Shown here in pieces: positions 8,549 to 16,752 of a DNA stretch of 59,332 bases; positions within the stretch are counted from its first letter, which is position 1, and each line of letters opens with the position of its first letter. The DNA comes from Myxococcaceae bacterium (lineage in GTDB: Bacteria > Myxococcota > Myxococcia > Myxococcales > Myxococcaceae). Below the pieces are notes generated by a model. The model searched no databases. It saw only the letters and a list, made by a program, of their open reading frames with translations, and was not told the DNA's origin. The DNA lies in contig JALOQF010000003.1 of NCBI GenBank assembly GCA_025459425.1, positions 1-59,332 on the forward strand, in the 5' to 3' direction. The translations under genes were made by a program, and so were the position numbers.

Positions 8549-9463
8549 ATGAAGGCCCTTCATCAGGTCGATCTCAACCTCTGGGTGGTGCTGGGGCAGC
8601 TGCTCGAGACGAACCACGTGTCCGAGGCGGCCCGGCGCCTGGGCCGTACGCAGTCGGCGGTGAGCCACTCGTTGGCGGCGTTGCGAGCGGTGTTCGGTGA
8701 CCCGCTCTTCGTGCGGGTCGGCCCGCGGCTCGAGCCCACGCCCCGCGCGAAGGCGCTCGCGCCGCTGGTGAAAGAGGCGCTCCGGCAGGTGGAGGCCTCG
8801 CTGGCGCCCCAGGCCGACTTCGACCCGAAGGCGCTGACGCGCACCTTCCGCGTCTTCCTCTCGGACTACGTGCAGGTGGTGTTGCTGCCGAAGCTCCTCA
8901 CCCGGCTGGCGAAGAGCGCGCCGAGGGTCACCCTCGACGTCACCTTCCGCGCCGACGCGATGGACGAGGTGCTGCGAGACGTGCGAGAGGGCCGGGTCGA
9001 TCTCTCGGTGGGGCCACCGGTCGCCGGGCTGTCAGGTGTGGTGACGCAGCCGCTCTTCACCGACACCAACGTGTGCGTGGTGCGCGCGGGCCACCCGTTC
9101 GTGAAGCACCCGACGGCGAAGGCCTGGGCCACCCTGCGGCACGTGGTGGCCTCGCCGCGGGGCGCGCTGCGTGACTTCGTCGACGAGGCGCTCGAGGAGC
9201 GGGGCCTGACACGCACGGTCGTCGCGCGCGTGCCCCACTTCACCGCGGCGCTCTCGCTCGTGGCGCAGTCCGACTGCGTGACGCTGGTGCCCGCCCGCCT
9301 CGCGCGCGCCTGGGCCACCAACACCGACGTCGTGGTGGTGAAGCCGCCGCTGGCGCTGCCCGGGTTCTCGATGGCCTGGTTCGCGAGTGAGGTGCTGCGC
9401 GCCGACCCGGCGAACGCCTGGCTGCGCCGCGAGCTCAAGGCCGTGGCCGACGCCGAGCGGTGA
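8549..9463 (+). CDS. LysR-type transcriptional regulator
   Basis: 304 residues. The N-terminal winged HTH is at ~1-65 (HQVDLNLWVVLGQLLE, EAARRLGRTQSAVSHSLAAL, FVRVGPRLEPTPRA). The C-terminal periplasmic-binding-like effector domain spans ~95-300. Divergent from the secreted-protein gene, with a palindrome at its start, so autoregulation and control of the divergent gene are plausible. ATG 8549 (MKALHQVDLNLW) fits the family start better than ATG 8531. The effector cannot be inferred. Confidence 0.93.
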   Translation: MKALHQVDLNLWVVLGQLLETNHVSEAARRLGRTQSAVSHSLAALRAVFGDPLFVRVGPRLEPTPRAKALAPLVKEALRQVEASLAPQADFDPKALTRTFRVFLSDYVQVVLLPKLLTRLAKSAPRVTLDVTFRADAMDEVLRDVREGRVDLSVGPPVAGLSGVVTQPLFTDTNVCVVRAGHPFVKHPTAKAWATLRHVVASPRGALRDFVDEALEERGLTRTVVARVPHFTAALSLVAQSDCVTLVPARLARAWATNTDVVVVKPPLALPGFSMAWFASEVLRADPANAWLRRELKAVADAER

Positions 9464-9523
9464 CGAAGCCTTGCGTTTCGCTTCCGGCGATTTGGGCGCG
9501 TGTGCTACCAACGCGGCCTCTCG

Positions 9524-10639
9524 ATGTTCGTCACCATTCTGCACAACCACGATCACGCGCTCCTCGAAGACGACCCTGGCCGCGAGGCGCGCGCCGACGT
9601 GGTGAACGTCGCCGCCGCCATGGCCGACGCCCTCTCGGGGGGCAAGCGACGCGTCCTGGTGAAGCCCGTCGACGACGTCACCTCGGTGGCCGACGCGCTG
9701 GGCGACGCGCCCGACGTGGTGGTGAACCTCTGCGAGTCGCTCGGGGCCGACAGCCGCGGTGAGTCGCTGGTGCCGGCCATGCTCGAGCTCGCGGGCCTGT
9801 GCTTCACCGGCAGCTCGTCGCTCGCGCTCGCGCTCTCGCTGCACAAGAACAAGGCGAAGGAGATTCTGTCGTCACGCGGCGTGCCCACGCCCCGGGCGAT
9901 GGTGATCGAGCGCGTCGAAGATCTCGTCACCGTCGATCTCGCGTTCCCCCTCATCGTGAAGCCCACGCGCGAAGACGCGTCGATGGGCATCGGCTTCGAC
10001 TCGGTGGTCCGCGATCGCGCCAGCCTCGGCAAGGCGGTCAGCCGCGTGTTGCGCACGTTCCACCAGCCGGCGCTCGTCGAGCAATACGTCGAGGGGCGCG
10101 AGATCTACGTGCCCCTGCTGGGCAACGCGGGCCGCCGCGCGCTGCCGCTCACCGAGATCCAGTTCGGCGCCGCCTTCGCCGACAAGCCGAAGGTGCTCTC
10201 GTACACCGCCAAGTGGGACACCTCGTCGCCCGAGTGTCTCGACAGCCCGTCGCGCCTGGCCGACCTGCCGCGCGGGCTCCAGCAGCGCTGCATCGCCGTC
10301 GCGCTCGACGCCTTCGAGGCGCTCGAGTGCCGGGACTACGGTCGGGTCGACCTGCGCGTCGACGCGAGCGGCCAGCCGTGGGTCATCGACATCAACCCCA
10401 ACTGCGATCTGCACCCGCAGGCGGGCTACTCACGCTCGGCGCAGGCGGCGGGCCTGTCGTATCAGGACCTCGCCCTGCACCTCATCGAGCTCGCTCAGGA
10501 ACGCCACCATGGACATCAAGCCCGTCGTCTCGCAGGACCGAACGCAGCTCGAAGGGCTGCTGCGCCGCATCGAGACCTTCTCGGCCGACGAGGTGGACTG
10601 CGCGCTCGAGCTGATCGACGCCGCCGCCCAGCCGAATAA
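9524..10639 (+). CDS. D-Ala-D-Ala-ligase-like ATP-grasp enzyme
   Basis: 371 residues from ATG 9524 (MFVTILHNHDHALLEDD). ATP-grasp features: VVVNLCESL, LHKNKAKEILSSRGVPTP, PLIVKPTREDASMGI, a YVEGREIYVPLL segment and the metal-binding WVIDINPNCDLHP. It is likely a carboxylate-amine ligase in the cytosol. It stands outside a dcw cluster, so it may not be the housekeeping Ddl. The last ~44 residues, after IELAQER, overlap the following GNAT gene in another frame and are Arg/His-rich. The core enzyme is complete before this tail, so it is either a true overlap or a lost stop codon. Confidence 0.85.
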   Translation: MFVTILHNHDHALLEDDPGREARADVVNVAAAMADALSGGKRRVLVKPVDDVTSVADALGDAPDVVVNLCESLGADSRGESLVPAMLELAGLCFTGSSSLALALSLHKNKAKEILSSRGVPTPRAMVIERVEDLVTVDLAFPLIVKPTREDASMGIGFDSVVRDRASLGKAVSRVLRTFHQPALVEQYVEGREIYVPLLGNAGRRALPLTEIQFGAAFADKPKVLSYTAKWDTSSPECLDSPSRLADLPRGLQQRCIAVALDAFEALECRDYGRVDLRVDASGQPWVIDINPNCDLHPQAGYSRSAQAAGLSYQDLALHLIELAQERHHGHQARRLAGPNAARRAAAPHRDLLGRRGGLRARADRRRRPAE

Positions 10640-10976
10640 CAAGGACTACCAGGTGCTCGTCGCCGCGCGCGACGGCAAGGTGGTCGGCTACGTCTGCTAC
10701 GGCCCCACGCCGATGACGACGGGCACGTTCGATCTCTACTGGATCGCCTCGGACCCGCTGGTGCGCGGTCAGGGCGTGGGCGCGGCGCTGGTGAGCGCGA
10801 TGGAGGGCGACATTCGGCGCCGCAAGGGCCGCCTCATTCGCGTCGAGACGAGCGCGATGGAAGCCTATGGCCCGACCCGCGGCTTCTATGCGGCCATGCA
10901 GTACAAGGAAGAGTCGCGCTTCCGTGACTTCTACAAGCCGGGCGAAGACCTGATCATCCTCGCGAAGCGCCTCTGA
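10509..10976 (+). CDS. GNAT family N-acetyltransferase
   Basis: 155 residues. The acetyl-CoA-binding signature is RGQGVGAAL at about residues 83-91, preceded by YWIASDPLV; the C-terminal TRGFYAAMQYKEESRF is typical of the fold. The ATG at 10509 has CAGGAA about 10 nt upstream and lies inside the end of the ATP-grasp gene (131-bp overlap), so the two are probably co-expressed. Ligase plus acetyltransferase suggests modification of an amino acid or dipeptide, but the substrate is unknown. Confidence 0.9.
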   Translation: MDIKPVVSQDRTQLEGLLRRIETFSADEVDCALELIDAAAQPNNKDYQVLVAARDGKVVGYVCYGPTPMTTGTFDLYWIASDPLVRGQGVGAALVSAMEGDIRRRKGRLIRVETSAMEAYGPTRGFYAAMQYKEESRFRDFYKPGEDLIILAKRL

Positions 10977-11060
10977 ATGATGGCCGGCGCCCGCCGTCCA
11001 GCGGGTGTGGCCACCGTCTCGCCGAACGTGTCGAAGCCCCGTGGTAGGGTGCGCGCCTCC

Positions 11061-12497
11061 ATGCGTCGTGCGCTCTTCGCCCTCACCCTCGTCGTCAGCT
11101 CCCTCGCCGCGGCCCAGAAGCCCGCGCCCGTCTCCGACGCGCTCACCGTGCAGCGCCCGAAGGAGGGCGAGTACTTCGGCGTCTACCTGTCGAACCAGAA
11201 GGTCGGGTGGATGTTCAGTCAGGTGAAGGCGAACCAGACGGGAGACCAGCTCGTCGCCATCAACGAGCTGCACTTCCTGGCGAAGGTGGGCACCCGCACC
11301 ACCGACCGCATGATGAAGGAGACGAAGGTCTTCGAGGCGAAGCCCGGCGGCAAGATGCTCTCGCTGCGCCTCGAGCAGAAGGGCGACGGCGGCGATCAGC
11401 TGCTCGACGGCCTGGTGACGAAAGAGGGCCTCAAGGTGATTCGCACCCGGCCCGGCAAGGCCGACGAGACGCTCGTGCTGCCGATGCCGAAAGAGGTCGC
11501 GGAAGACGCCGACCAGGTGCGGGTCGCGCTCAAGCGCAACGCGAAGCTCGAGGGCACCGTCACCGACAGCACCGACCTCAAACAATACGTGTGGACGACG
11601 ACACCCGCCGGCACCGAGACGCGCACCATTCGCGGCGTGAAGGTGAAGCTCCAGAAGGCCACCACGGTGAGCGAGAAGGACAAGGTGCCCCAGGTCGCCT
11701 TCGTCGACGAGAAGGGCCGCATGCTCGAGGTGCAGTTCGGGCCCTCGATGATGATGCGCATGGAGCCCGAAGAGCAGGCCCGCCGCATCGACCTCGTCGA
11801 GGTGTTCTCACTCACCCGGGTGAAGCTGCCGAAGCCGGCGCCGCCCGAGGCCCGTCGCATTCCCGGCTCGCTCACGATGGTGATGAGCGGCCTGCCCGAG
11901 CGCTTCCACGTCAACACCTACCGGCAGCAGTTCGAGAAGCTCGACGACAAGCGCGTGGTGGTGAAGCTGTCGGCCTTCGAGCCGAAGACGCGCCAGGTGC
12001 GGCCGCTCGTCGACCCGAACGGCGGAAAGAACCTCGAGAGCGACATCATCGTCGAGGCGAAGGACCCCGAGATCGTCAAGCAGGCGAAGCTGATCGTGGG
12101 CCAGGAGAAAGACGCGTACGCCGCCGCGCTCAAGATCAACGACTGGGTGCACAAGAGCGTGCAGAAGGACTACGGCGCCTCGTCCGACCGGGCGACCGAC
12201 GTGCTCAAGACGCTCAAGGGTGACTGCACCGAGCACTCGCTGCTGATGGTGGCGCTCCTGCGCGCGGTCGGCATTCCGGCCCGGCGCGCCGACGGCGTCG
12301 TCTACCTGATGAACGAAGACCAGGTGCCCGCGCTGTACTGGCACGAGTGGGTCGAGGCCTACGTGGGCGAGTGGACGCAGCTCGACCCGACCTTCGGGCA
12401 GAGCGTCGCCGACGCCACGCACTTCAAGGTGGGCGAAGAGGGGAACTCCGAGATCACCCCGCTCATCGGCAGCCTCGTGGTCACCGAGGTGCGCTGA
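11061..12497 (+). CDS. Secreted transglutaminase-like protein
   Basis: 478 residues from ATG 11061, which gives a signal peptide (RRALFALTLVVSSLAAAQ). The transglutaminase core near the C-terminus shows the triad: Cys389 in KGDCTEH, His428 in YWHEWVEAY and Asp442 in QLDPTFGQ. The N-terminal ~300 residues are beta-rich and unassigned. Such proteins in the periplasm act as proteases, amidases or cross-linkers. A TAGGGT hexamer lies about 11-16 nt before the ATG, which could be a -10 box with a short leader. The 12-bp gap to the next gene suggests co-transcription with the kinase. Confidence 0.88.
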   Translation: MRRALFALTLVVSSLAAAQKPAPVSDALTVQRPKEGEYFGVYLSNQKVGWMFSQVKANQTGDQLVAINELHFLAKVGTRTTDRMMKETKVFEAKPGGKMLSLRLEQKGDGGDQLLDGLVTKEGLKVIRTRPGKADETLVLPMPKEVAEDADQVRVALKRNAKLEGTVTDSTDLKQYVWTTTPAGTETRTIRGVKVKLQKATTVSEKDKVPQVAFVDEKGRMLEVQFGPSMMMRMEPEEQARRIDLVEVFSLTRVKLPKPAPPEARRIPGSLTMVMSGLPERFHVNTYRQQFEKLDDKRVVVKLSAFEPKTRQVRPLVDPNGGKNLESDIIVEAKDPEIVKQAKLIVGQEKDAYAAALKINDWVHKSVQKDYGASSDRATDVLKTLKGDCTEHSLLMVALLRAVGIPARRADGVVYLMNEDQVPALYWHEWVEAYVGEWTQLDPTFGQSVADATHFKVGEEGNSEITPLIGSLVVTEVR

Positions 12498-12509
12498 CGG
12501 GCGCGCGCC

Positions 12510-13751
12510 ATGCCAGAGCGCTTCGGCCAGTACGAGCTGCTGATGAGGCTCGGGCACGGCGGCATGGGTGAGGTCTTCCTCGCGCGCGTGGCAGCCGCCG
12601 AGCGCCTCGTGGTGGTCAAGCGCACGCTGCCGCACCTGGCGACGGACCCGGCGCTGGTGACGCGGTTCCTCCACGAGGCGAAGGCCGCGGCGCAGGTACA
12701 TCACCCGAACGTCGCCGAGGTCTTCGAGCTGGGCTCCGAGGCGGGCCGGCTCTTCATGGTGATGGCGTACGTGCCGGGGCTCGATCTCGCCACGCTGACC
12801 CGAGGCGTGCGGCTCGAGCCCGTGCTCTCGTGCCAGGTGCTCGCCGACGCCGCGCGGGGGCTCGACGCGGCCCACCACACCTGCGACCGCAGCGGCCGCG
12901 CCCTCGAGCTCGCGCACGGAGACGTGACCCCGAAGAACCTCCTCGTCGGCACCGACGGCGTCACCCGCGTCATCGACTTCGGGCTCTCGGTGGTGCGGGC
13001 GACGCGCGCCGAGGGCTCCCAGGGTGGAACGTACGAGTACCAGGCGCCCGAGCAGGCGCTCGAGGGCGTCGTCGACGCGAAGACCGATCAGTTCGCGCTC
13101 GGCGTCGTCGCGTGGGAGCTCCTCGCCGGGCGGCGGCTGTTCGCCGGAGAGACCGACGTGTCGACGCTCGACGAGGTCGTGGCGTGCCGCGTCCCTTCAC
13201 TTGGCGCGGTGTGGCCCGGAGCGCCGCGCGCGCTCGTCGAGGTCGTCGATCGCATGCTCGCGAAAGACCCTGCCGCCCGCTGGCCCACCTGCCGGGACGT
13301 CGCCGAGGCCTTCGACGCCTGCGTCGCCGAGCACCGGGCGACCGGCGACGAAGCCCGAGGCCTGGCCCCGCTCGTCTCTGGTGCCGACGCCGACGGCTCG
13401 AGCGGCGACGAGCCCATGCTGCTCGAGGTCAAAGCCCCGGGGAGCGCTCGTTCGCGACTGGCGGCGCTGGTGGTGGCGCGCCGCGCCGTCGCTGAGCCCC
13501 TTGCGCCGGCGCCCCAACCGACCGACACGACGCCCGCGAGCGTCGCTTCCATCCGCCCGATGACCGGGGCTGAGCAGGTGGCGCTCGAAGCACTGCGCGG
13601 CCTGAGCGCACCGATGACGCTCGACACGATGGAGCAGGCGCTCACCCTGGCCGGGCTCGCGGCGCCGCTCGATCTGCTGCAGGGGCTCCTCGAAGCCGGA
13701 GCGCTCCGACGGGTCGACGACGAGACCTTCGAGCCGACCGTCAGACCTTGA
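12510..13751 (+). CDS. Hanks-type Ser/Thr protein kinase
   Basis: 413 residues. Kinase domain ~5-275: glycine loop LGHGGMGEVFLA, Lys37 in VVVKRTLPH, catalytic loop HGDVTPKN with Asp138, and DFG at 156-158. The usual Arg of HRD is replaced by Gly. No TM segment is evident; residues ~280-413 are a Pro/Ala-rich linker and a short helical C-terminal region. It is a cytosolic signalling kinase. It follows the transglutaminase gene by 12 bp, and its 3' end overlaps the convergent OmpH-like gene by 11 bp. Confidence 0.93.
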   Translation: MPERFGQYELLMRLGHGGMGEVFLARVAAAERLVVVKRTLPHLATDPALVTRFLHEAKAAAQVHHPNVAEVFELGSEAGRLFMVMAYVPGLDLATLTRGVRLEPVLSCQVLADAARGLDAAHHTCDRSGRALELAHGDVTPKNLLVGTDGVTRVIDFGLSVVRATRAEGSQGGTYEYQAPEQALEGVVDAKTDQFALGVVAWELLAGRRLFAGETDVSTLDEVVACRVPSLGAVWPGAPRALVEVVDRMLAKDPAARWPTCRDVAEAFDACVAEHRATGDEARGLAPLVSGADADGSSGDEPMLLEVKAPGSARSRLAALVVARRAVAEPLAPAPQPTDTTPASVASIRPMTGAEQVALEALRGLSAPMTLDTMEQALTLAGLAAPLDLLQGLLEAGALRRVDDETFEPTVRP

Positions 13752-14070
13752 GCGGCCCGCCAGCGTCGACCTTCGTGATGACCTCTTTCGTCAGGTCCTC
13801 GCCCGTCGACCAGACGATCGCGCCCTTCTCGAGCACGACGTCGAGCGCCTTCTTCTTCGCCAGCTCGGCGATGACCGGCCGCGCCCGGTCGATGAGCTGT
13901 TGCCGCAGGGCTGCGCGCTTCTGCTCGAGCTGGCCGAGCAGCTCGCGCTTCTTGTCTTCGGGCTGCGCCTTCGCCTCGGTCCACGCCTTCTCGAGCGCCT
14001 TCGCGGCGTCGGCCCCCACCTTGCTGCTGTCGAGGAGCGCCGTCGTGTCGAGGATTCCGATCTTCGCCAT
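13741..14070 (-). CDS. OmpH/Skp-like coiled-coil protein without signal peptide
   Basis: 109 residues. The pattern IGILDTTALLDSSKVGADAAKALEKA, split by charged helices, resembles the beginning of OmpH/Skp chaperones, followed by a Lys/Glu-rich coiled coil and a short closing strand. Unlike Skp there is no signal peptide: the protein begins directly at the beta strand (MAKIGILD), so as annotated it is cytosolic. Divergent from the barrel-like gene at 14108 with only 37 bp between the start codons. Function not known; OmpH-like is a fold-level call. Confidence 0.65.
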   Translation of the reverse strand: MAKIGILDTTALLDSSKVGADAAKALEKAWTEAKAQPEDKKRELLGQLEQKRAALRQQLIDRARPVIAELAKKKALDVVLEKGAIVWSTGEDLTKEVITKVDAGGPLKV

Positions 14071-14107
14071 ATGGATCTCTCCTAGCCTGTCGGCCTAGGG
14101 TGCGGCC

Positions 14108-15208
14108 ATGCCCAATGTGTCTGGACCGACTGGCCCCCGCCCGCTGACGGGTACTTCGACCGCTTCCACCCCCACGCCCGCCGCCCCCGCGCAGCCGACG
14201 ACGCCTGCAGGGAACACCGGTTGGGCCGCTGGCACCGGCCCCCGGGGCTCGGTCAACCCGAACGTCAACACGCCCGCGCCGAACGCGGCCGACGTGCAGG
14301 CGACGTTGCCCAACCCGGTGCGCACGGCGGTGCACGCGAACATCGAGCGCTTCAACTCCCGGCTCGAGCAGGCGCTGGGCCACGACGCGATGAGCATGGC
14401 CCGTGGCCGCACGCCGGTGCGCGAGGGCGACGTGCTGACCGACGCCCAGCAGACCGAGCTGCGCAACGCGGCGACCGACTTCATCAAGGACATGCCCCTG
14501 GGCGCGCTCGACCCGACGCTCGCCCGCGAGGTGCAGAGCCGCCTCGAGTCCCGCGGCGTGCAGGTGCGCGACATCGCCAGCACGAGGCTGGGCGACCTCG
14601 GTGACATCGGCGCCGACATCGCGAAGGACCTGCTCAAGGACCTGCGGAGCAACTCACCCGCGGCCTTCTATGGCCTGGCGGCCGGCGCGGCGGTGGCAGC
14701 GGGCTACGCGGCGTGGAGCGGCGGCAGCGCGAAGCTCCAGAGCCTCGGCATCAAGCCCGAGCTCAAGGCGAAGTTCTTCGACGACCAGCTCGAGGTGAAG
14801 CTGCGCGGCGACTGGCAGGCGCACTTCAAGGACTTCAAGCCGTCGGCGACCGTCACCTACAACTACACGAACGACGCCTGGCGCCTGTCGGCCAGCGCCA
14901 CCGTCGACTCGGGTGGGCTGTCGCGCATGGGCCTCAACGGCTCGTACACGACCGACACCCTCGCGGCGAACGCCTACGTCAACGCCAACCGCAGCGGGCT
15001 CGAGAACATCGGCGGCAGCGTGGTGTACCGGCCGAACGACGACTTCCGCCTCTCCGCCGGCGTCGATCACAACTTCCAGACGAACCGCACCACGGCGAAC
15101 GCCGAAGCGGCGTGGCGGGTGCGTGACAACGTCGACTTCGCGCTGTCGGCGAGCCACGACAGCCGCGGCGACTCACGCGTCGGCGTGGGCCTGCGCGTCA
15201 CCTGGTAA
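14108..15208 (+). CDS. Predicted beta-barrel protein lacking a signal peptide
   Basis: 366 residues. The first ~65 are Pro/Thr/Ala-rich and disordered with no signal peptide. Residues ~70-175 are helical. An Ala/Gly-rich hydrophobic helix follows at about 180-200 (FYGLAAGAAVAAGYAAW). The C-terminal ~150 residues alternate polar and hydrophobic in strand-length blocks (ATVTYNYTNDAWRLSASATV, NGSYTTDTLAANAYVNAN) and end in RVGVGLRVTW, a terminal aromatic typical of outer-membrane barrels. No family recognised. It could be a barrel exported by another route, or a released pore-like protein. Confidence 0.65.
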   Translation: MPNVSGPTGPRPLTGTSTASTPTPAAPAQPTTPAGNTGWAAGTGPRGSVNPNVNTPAPNAADVQATLPNPVRTAVHANIERFNSRLEQALGHDAMSMARGRTPVREGDVLTDAQQTELRNAATDFIKDMPLGALDPTLAREVQSRLESRGVQVRDIASTRLGDLGDIGADIAKDLLKDLRSNSPAAFYGLAAGAAVAAGYAAWSGGSAKLQSLGIKPELKAKFFDDQLEVKLRGDWQAHFKDFKPSATVTYNYTNDAWRLSASATVDSGGLSRMGLNGSYTTDTLAANAYVNANRSGLENIGGSVVYRPNDDFRLSAGVDHNFQTNRTTANAEAAWRVRDNVDFALSASHDSRGDSRVGVGLRVTW

Positions 15209-15228
15209 CGCTCCGTCACAGGGCTGTT

Positions 15229-15247
15229 GCAGCCGTTCGTCGGCTGC
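15229..15247 (+). terminator. Hairpin after the barrel-like gene
   Basis: Perfect 6-bp stem GCAGCC / GGCTGC with a 7-nt loop, 21 bp after the stop of the preceding gene and ~130 bp before the motor operon. There is no T-tract, so intrinsic termination is uncertain. The rest of the 168-bp gap holds no convincing promoter. Confidence 0.35.
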
Positions 15248-15376
15248 CAGAACTCCACGGCACCCTGACAGTCCTGTCGTGCTAACTCGTTCGCTCAACA
15301 GCGACGCGTGGATCGGTGTGCTCGCGATCGGCAACCATGCGCCGCACGGCCCTGAGGCCGGCCCACGAGGAACGAG

Positions 15377-16105
15377 ATGGCTTTGGCGTTGCACCAGCGC
15401 CCCGACGTGCGAGCCGGCTGGCTGGTGGTGGCGCTCATCTCGACGGGGTGCGTGACGGTCTACCAGCCGCTGGTGGGCCTGCAGCGCCCCATCGCCATCG
15501 ACCCGAGCTGGTCGAACACCTTCGCGGGCACGAAGCTCCACCTGCGCTGCCACCAGGCCGACGGCGTCGAGGCCGACGTGCTGTGCCGCAACCTGCGCAC
15601 GGCGTTTTCGAAGCAGGGCGCCGCCGTCACCACCGAGGTGGTGCGGCAGCCCGGGCGCTCGGCGATGGCGCCCAACGCCGACCCACCGCAGTACGTGATG
15701 GACATCACCTCGCGGCGGGTCGGGCAGAGCGCCAGCGCGCTGTCGGCGGTGCTCTGCATCATCACCTTCACCATCGTCCCGCAGGTCGAGGAGTACAGCT
15801 TCGCCCAGGACGTCACGGTGCGCGACGCGCAGGGCTTCATCCTCGCGCAGCAGACGTTCCACGAGCGCTTCGTCGAGTCCTTCGGCGTCGGCGTGTGGGC
15901 GGTGAATGGCCTGCTCGACCTCCTCGTGCGCCCGAAGGAAGAGCAGGTGACGGGCGATCGCTTCAAGGAGGAGTTCTCGAAGGACCTGCACGGCCACCTG
16001 GGCCAGGTGCTCTACAACGCCAGCGTGCGCGCGAGGGTGATGCGCAGCTTCGAGCCCGACGCCCCAGCGAAGCCCGCCGAGAAGCCGAAGGGAGCCGCGC
16101 CATGA
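15377..16105 (+). CDS. Predicted lipoprotein, first gene of the motor operon
   Basis: 242 residues. Start ATG 15377 has GAGG about 8 nt upstream. A slightly long n-region precedes the hydrophobic segment WLVVALISTGC, with the Cys as probable lipidation site, so an envelope lipoprotein is expected. A second hydrophobic stretch (ALSAVLCIITFTIVP) lies at ~125. The C-terminal ~20 residues are Lys/Pro-rich. No known family. The stop overlaps the next start as ATGA. It heads a 12-gene operon containing MotA/MotB-like genes, so it may be a structural part of that complex. Confidence 0.75.
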   Translation: MALALHQRPDVRAGWLVVALISTGCVTVYQPLVGLQRPIAIDPSWSNTFAGTKLHLRCHQADGVEADVLCRNLRTAFSKQGAAVTTEVVRQPGRSAMAPNADPPQYVMDITSRRVGQSASALSAVLCIITFTIVPQVEEYSFAQDVTVRDAQGFILAQQTFHERFVESFGVGVWAVNGLLDLLVRPKEEQVTGDRFKEEFSKDLHGHLGQVLYNASVRARVMRSFEPDAPAKPAEKPKGAAP

Positions 16106-16752
16106 GGGGGCTGCGTGCGCTGGTGGGGTTGCTCGGCCTGTCGGGCTGCGTGCTCGACCCGCGCTTTCTGGCCGACCCGGTCGTCTTCTCGAACCGCGCC
16201 GAGCGCCGCAGCCTCGACTGTACGCGCCTCTCGCAGCTCGAGGCCTTCGAGCGCTACCCGGGGCAGGTGCCGGCGCCCCAGGCGCGCACGCTCGCCAGCG
16301 AAGACACGACGGTGCTCACCTGCGCGCCCCGCTACTTCGGCATCGACGAGCGCCCGGCGCGTGACGAGGCCATTCTGTCGACGTTGCGCGAGCAGGTGGG
16401 CGCGCTGGCAGACCAGGCCCGGGCGCTCCATGGCCGCGAGGCGGTGTGGCACGTCGACGCGTTCTACCCGTCGCTCCCGGTGGCGCAGAAGATCGCCGTC
16501 GCTGCGCGCACCACCCTGGCCGAGCGGGGCCTCACCGTGTCGAACCGGGTGCCGACGCTGGCGGCCGGCGACGTGGCGGTGCTGGCCACGCTGCCTCCGG
16601 CCGAGGTGTACGCGGCCGCCTGCCGGCGCTCGTTCGAGACGAGGGTGCTCGAAGGGAACGACGTCTTCCTCGGGGTGATGATCGTCGACGCGAGGGAGAC
16701 CATCCTCCACGGCGGCGTGTGCAGCGAAGGCGCCTGGCGGTGGCTGCCATGA
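16102..16752 (+). CDS. Predicted lipoprotein of the motor operon
   Basis: 216 residues. A signal sequence with lipobox-like LGLSGC near residue 16 indicates a lipoprotein. The mature domain is alpha/beta, with AQKIAVAARTTLAERGLTVS and a final CSEGAWRWLP; several cysteines could pair in the periplasm. No family recognised. ATGA overlaps at both ends couple it to its neighbours. Confidence 0.72.
   Translation: MRGLRALVGLLGLSGCVLDPRFLADPVVFSNRAERRSLDCTRLSQLEAFERYPGQVPAPQARTLASEDTTVLTCAPRYFGIDERPARDEAILSTLREQVGALADQARALHGREAVWHVDAFYPSLPVAQKIAVAARTTLAERGLTVSNRVPTLAAGDVAVLATLPPAEVYAAACRRSFETRVLEGNDVFLGVMIVDARETILHGGVCSEGAWRWLP

Noticed and set aside
9524..10639. Vancomycin-type D-Ala-D-Lac ligase
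   Set aside because: No VanH/VanX partners and no diagnostic residues could be read; only the ATP-grasp family is supported.
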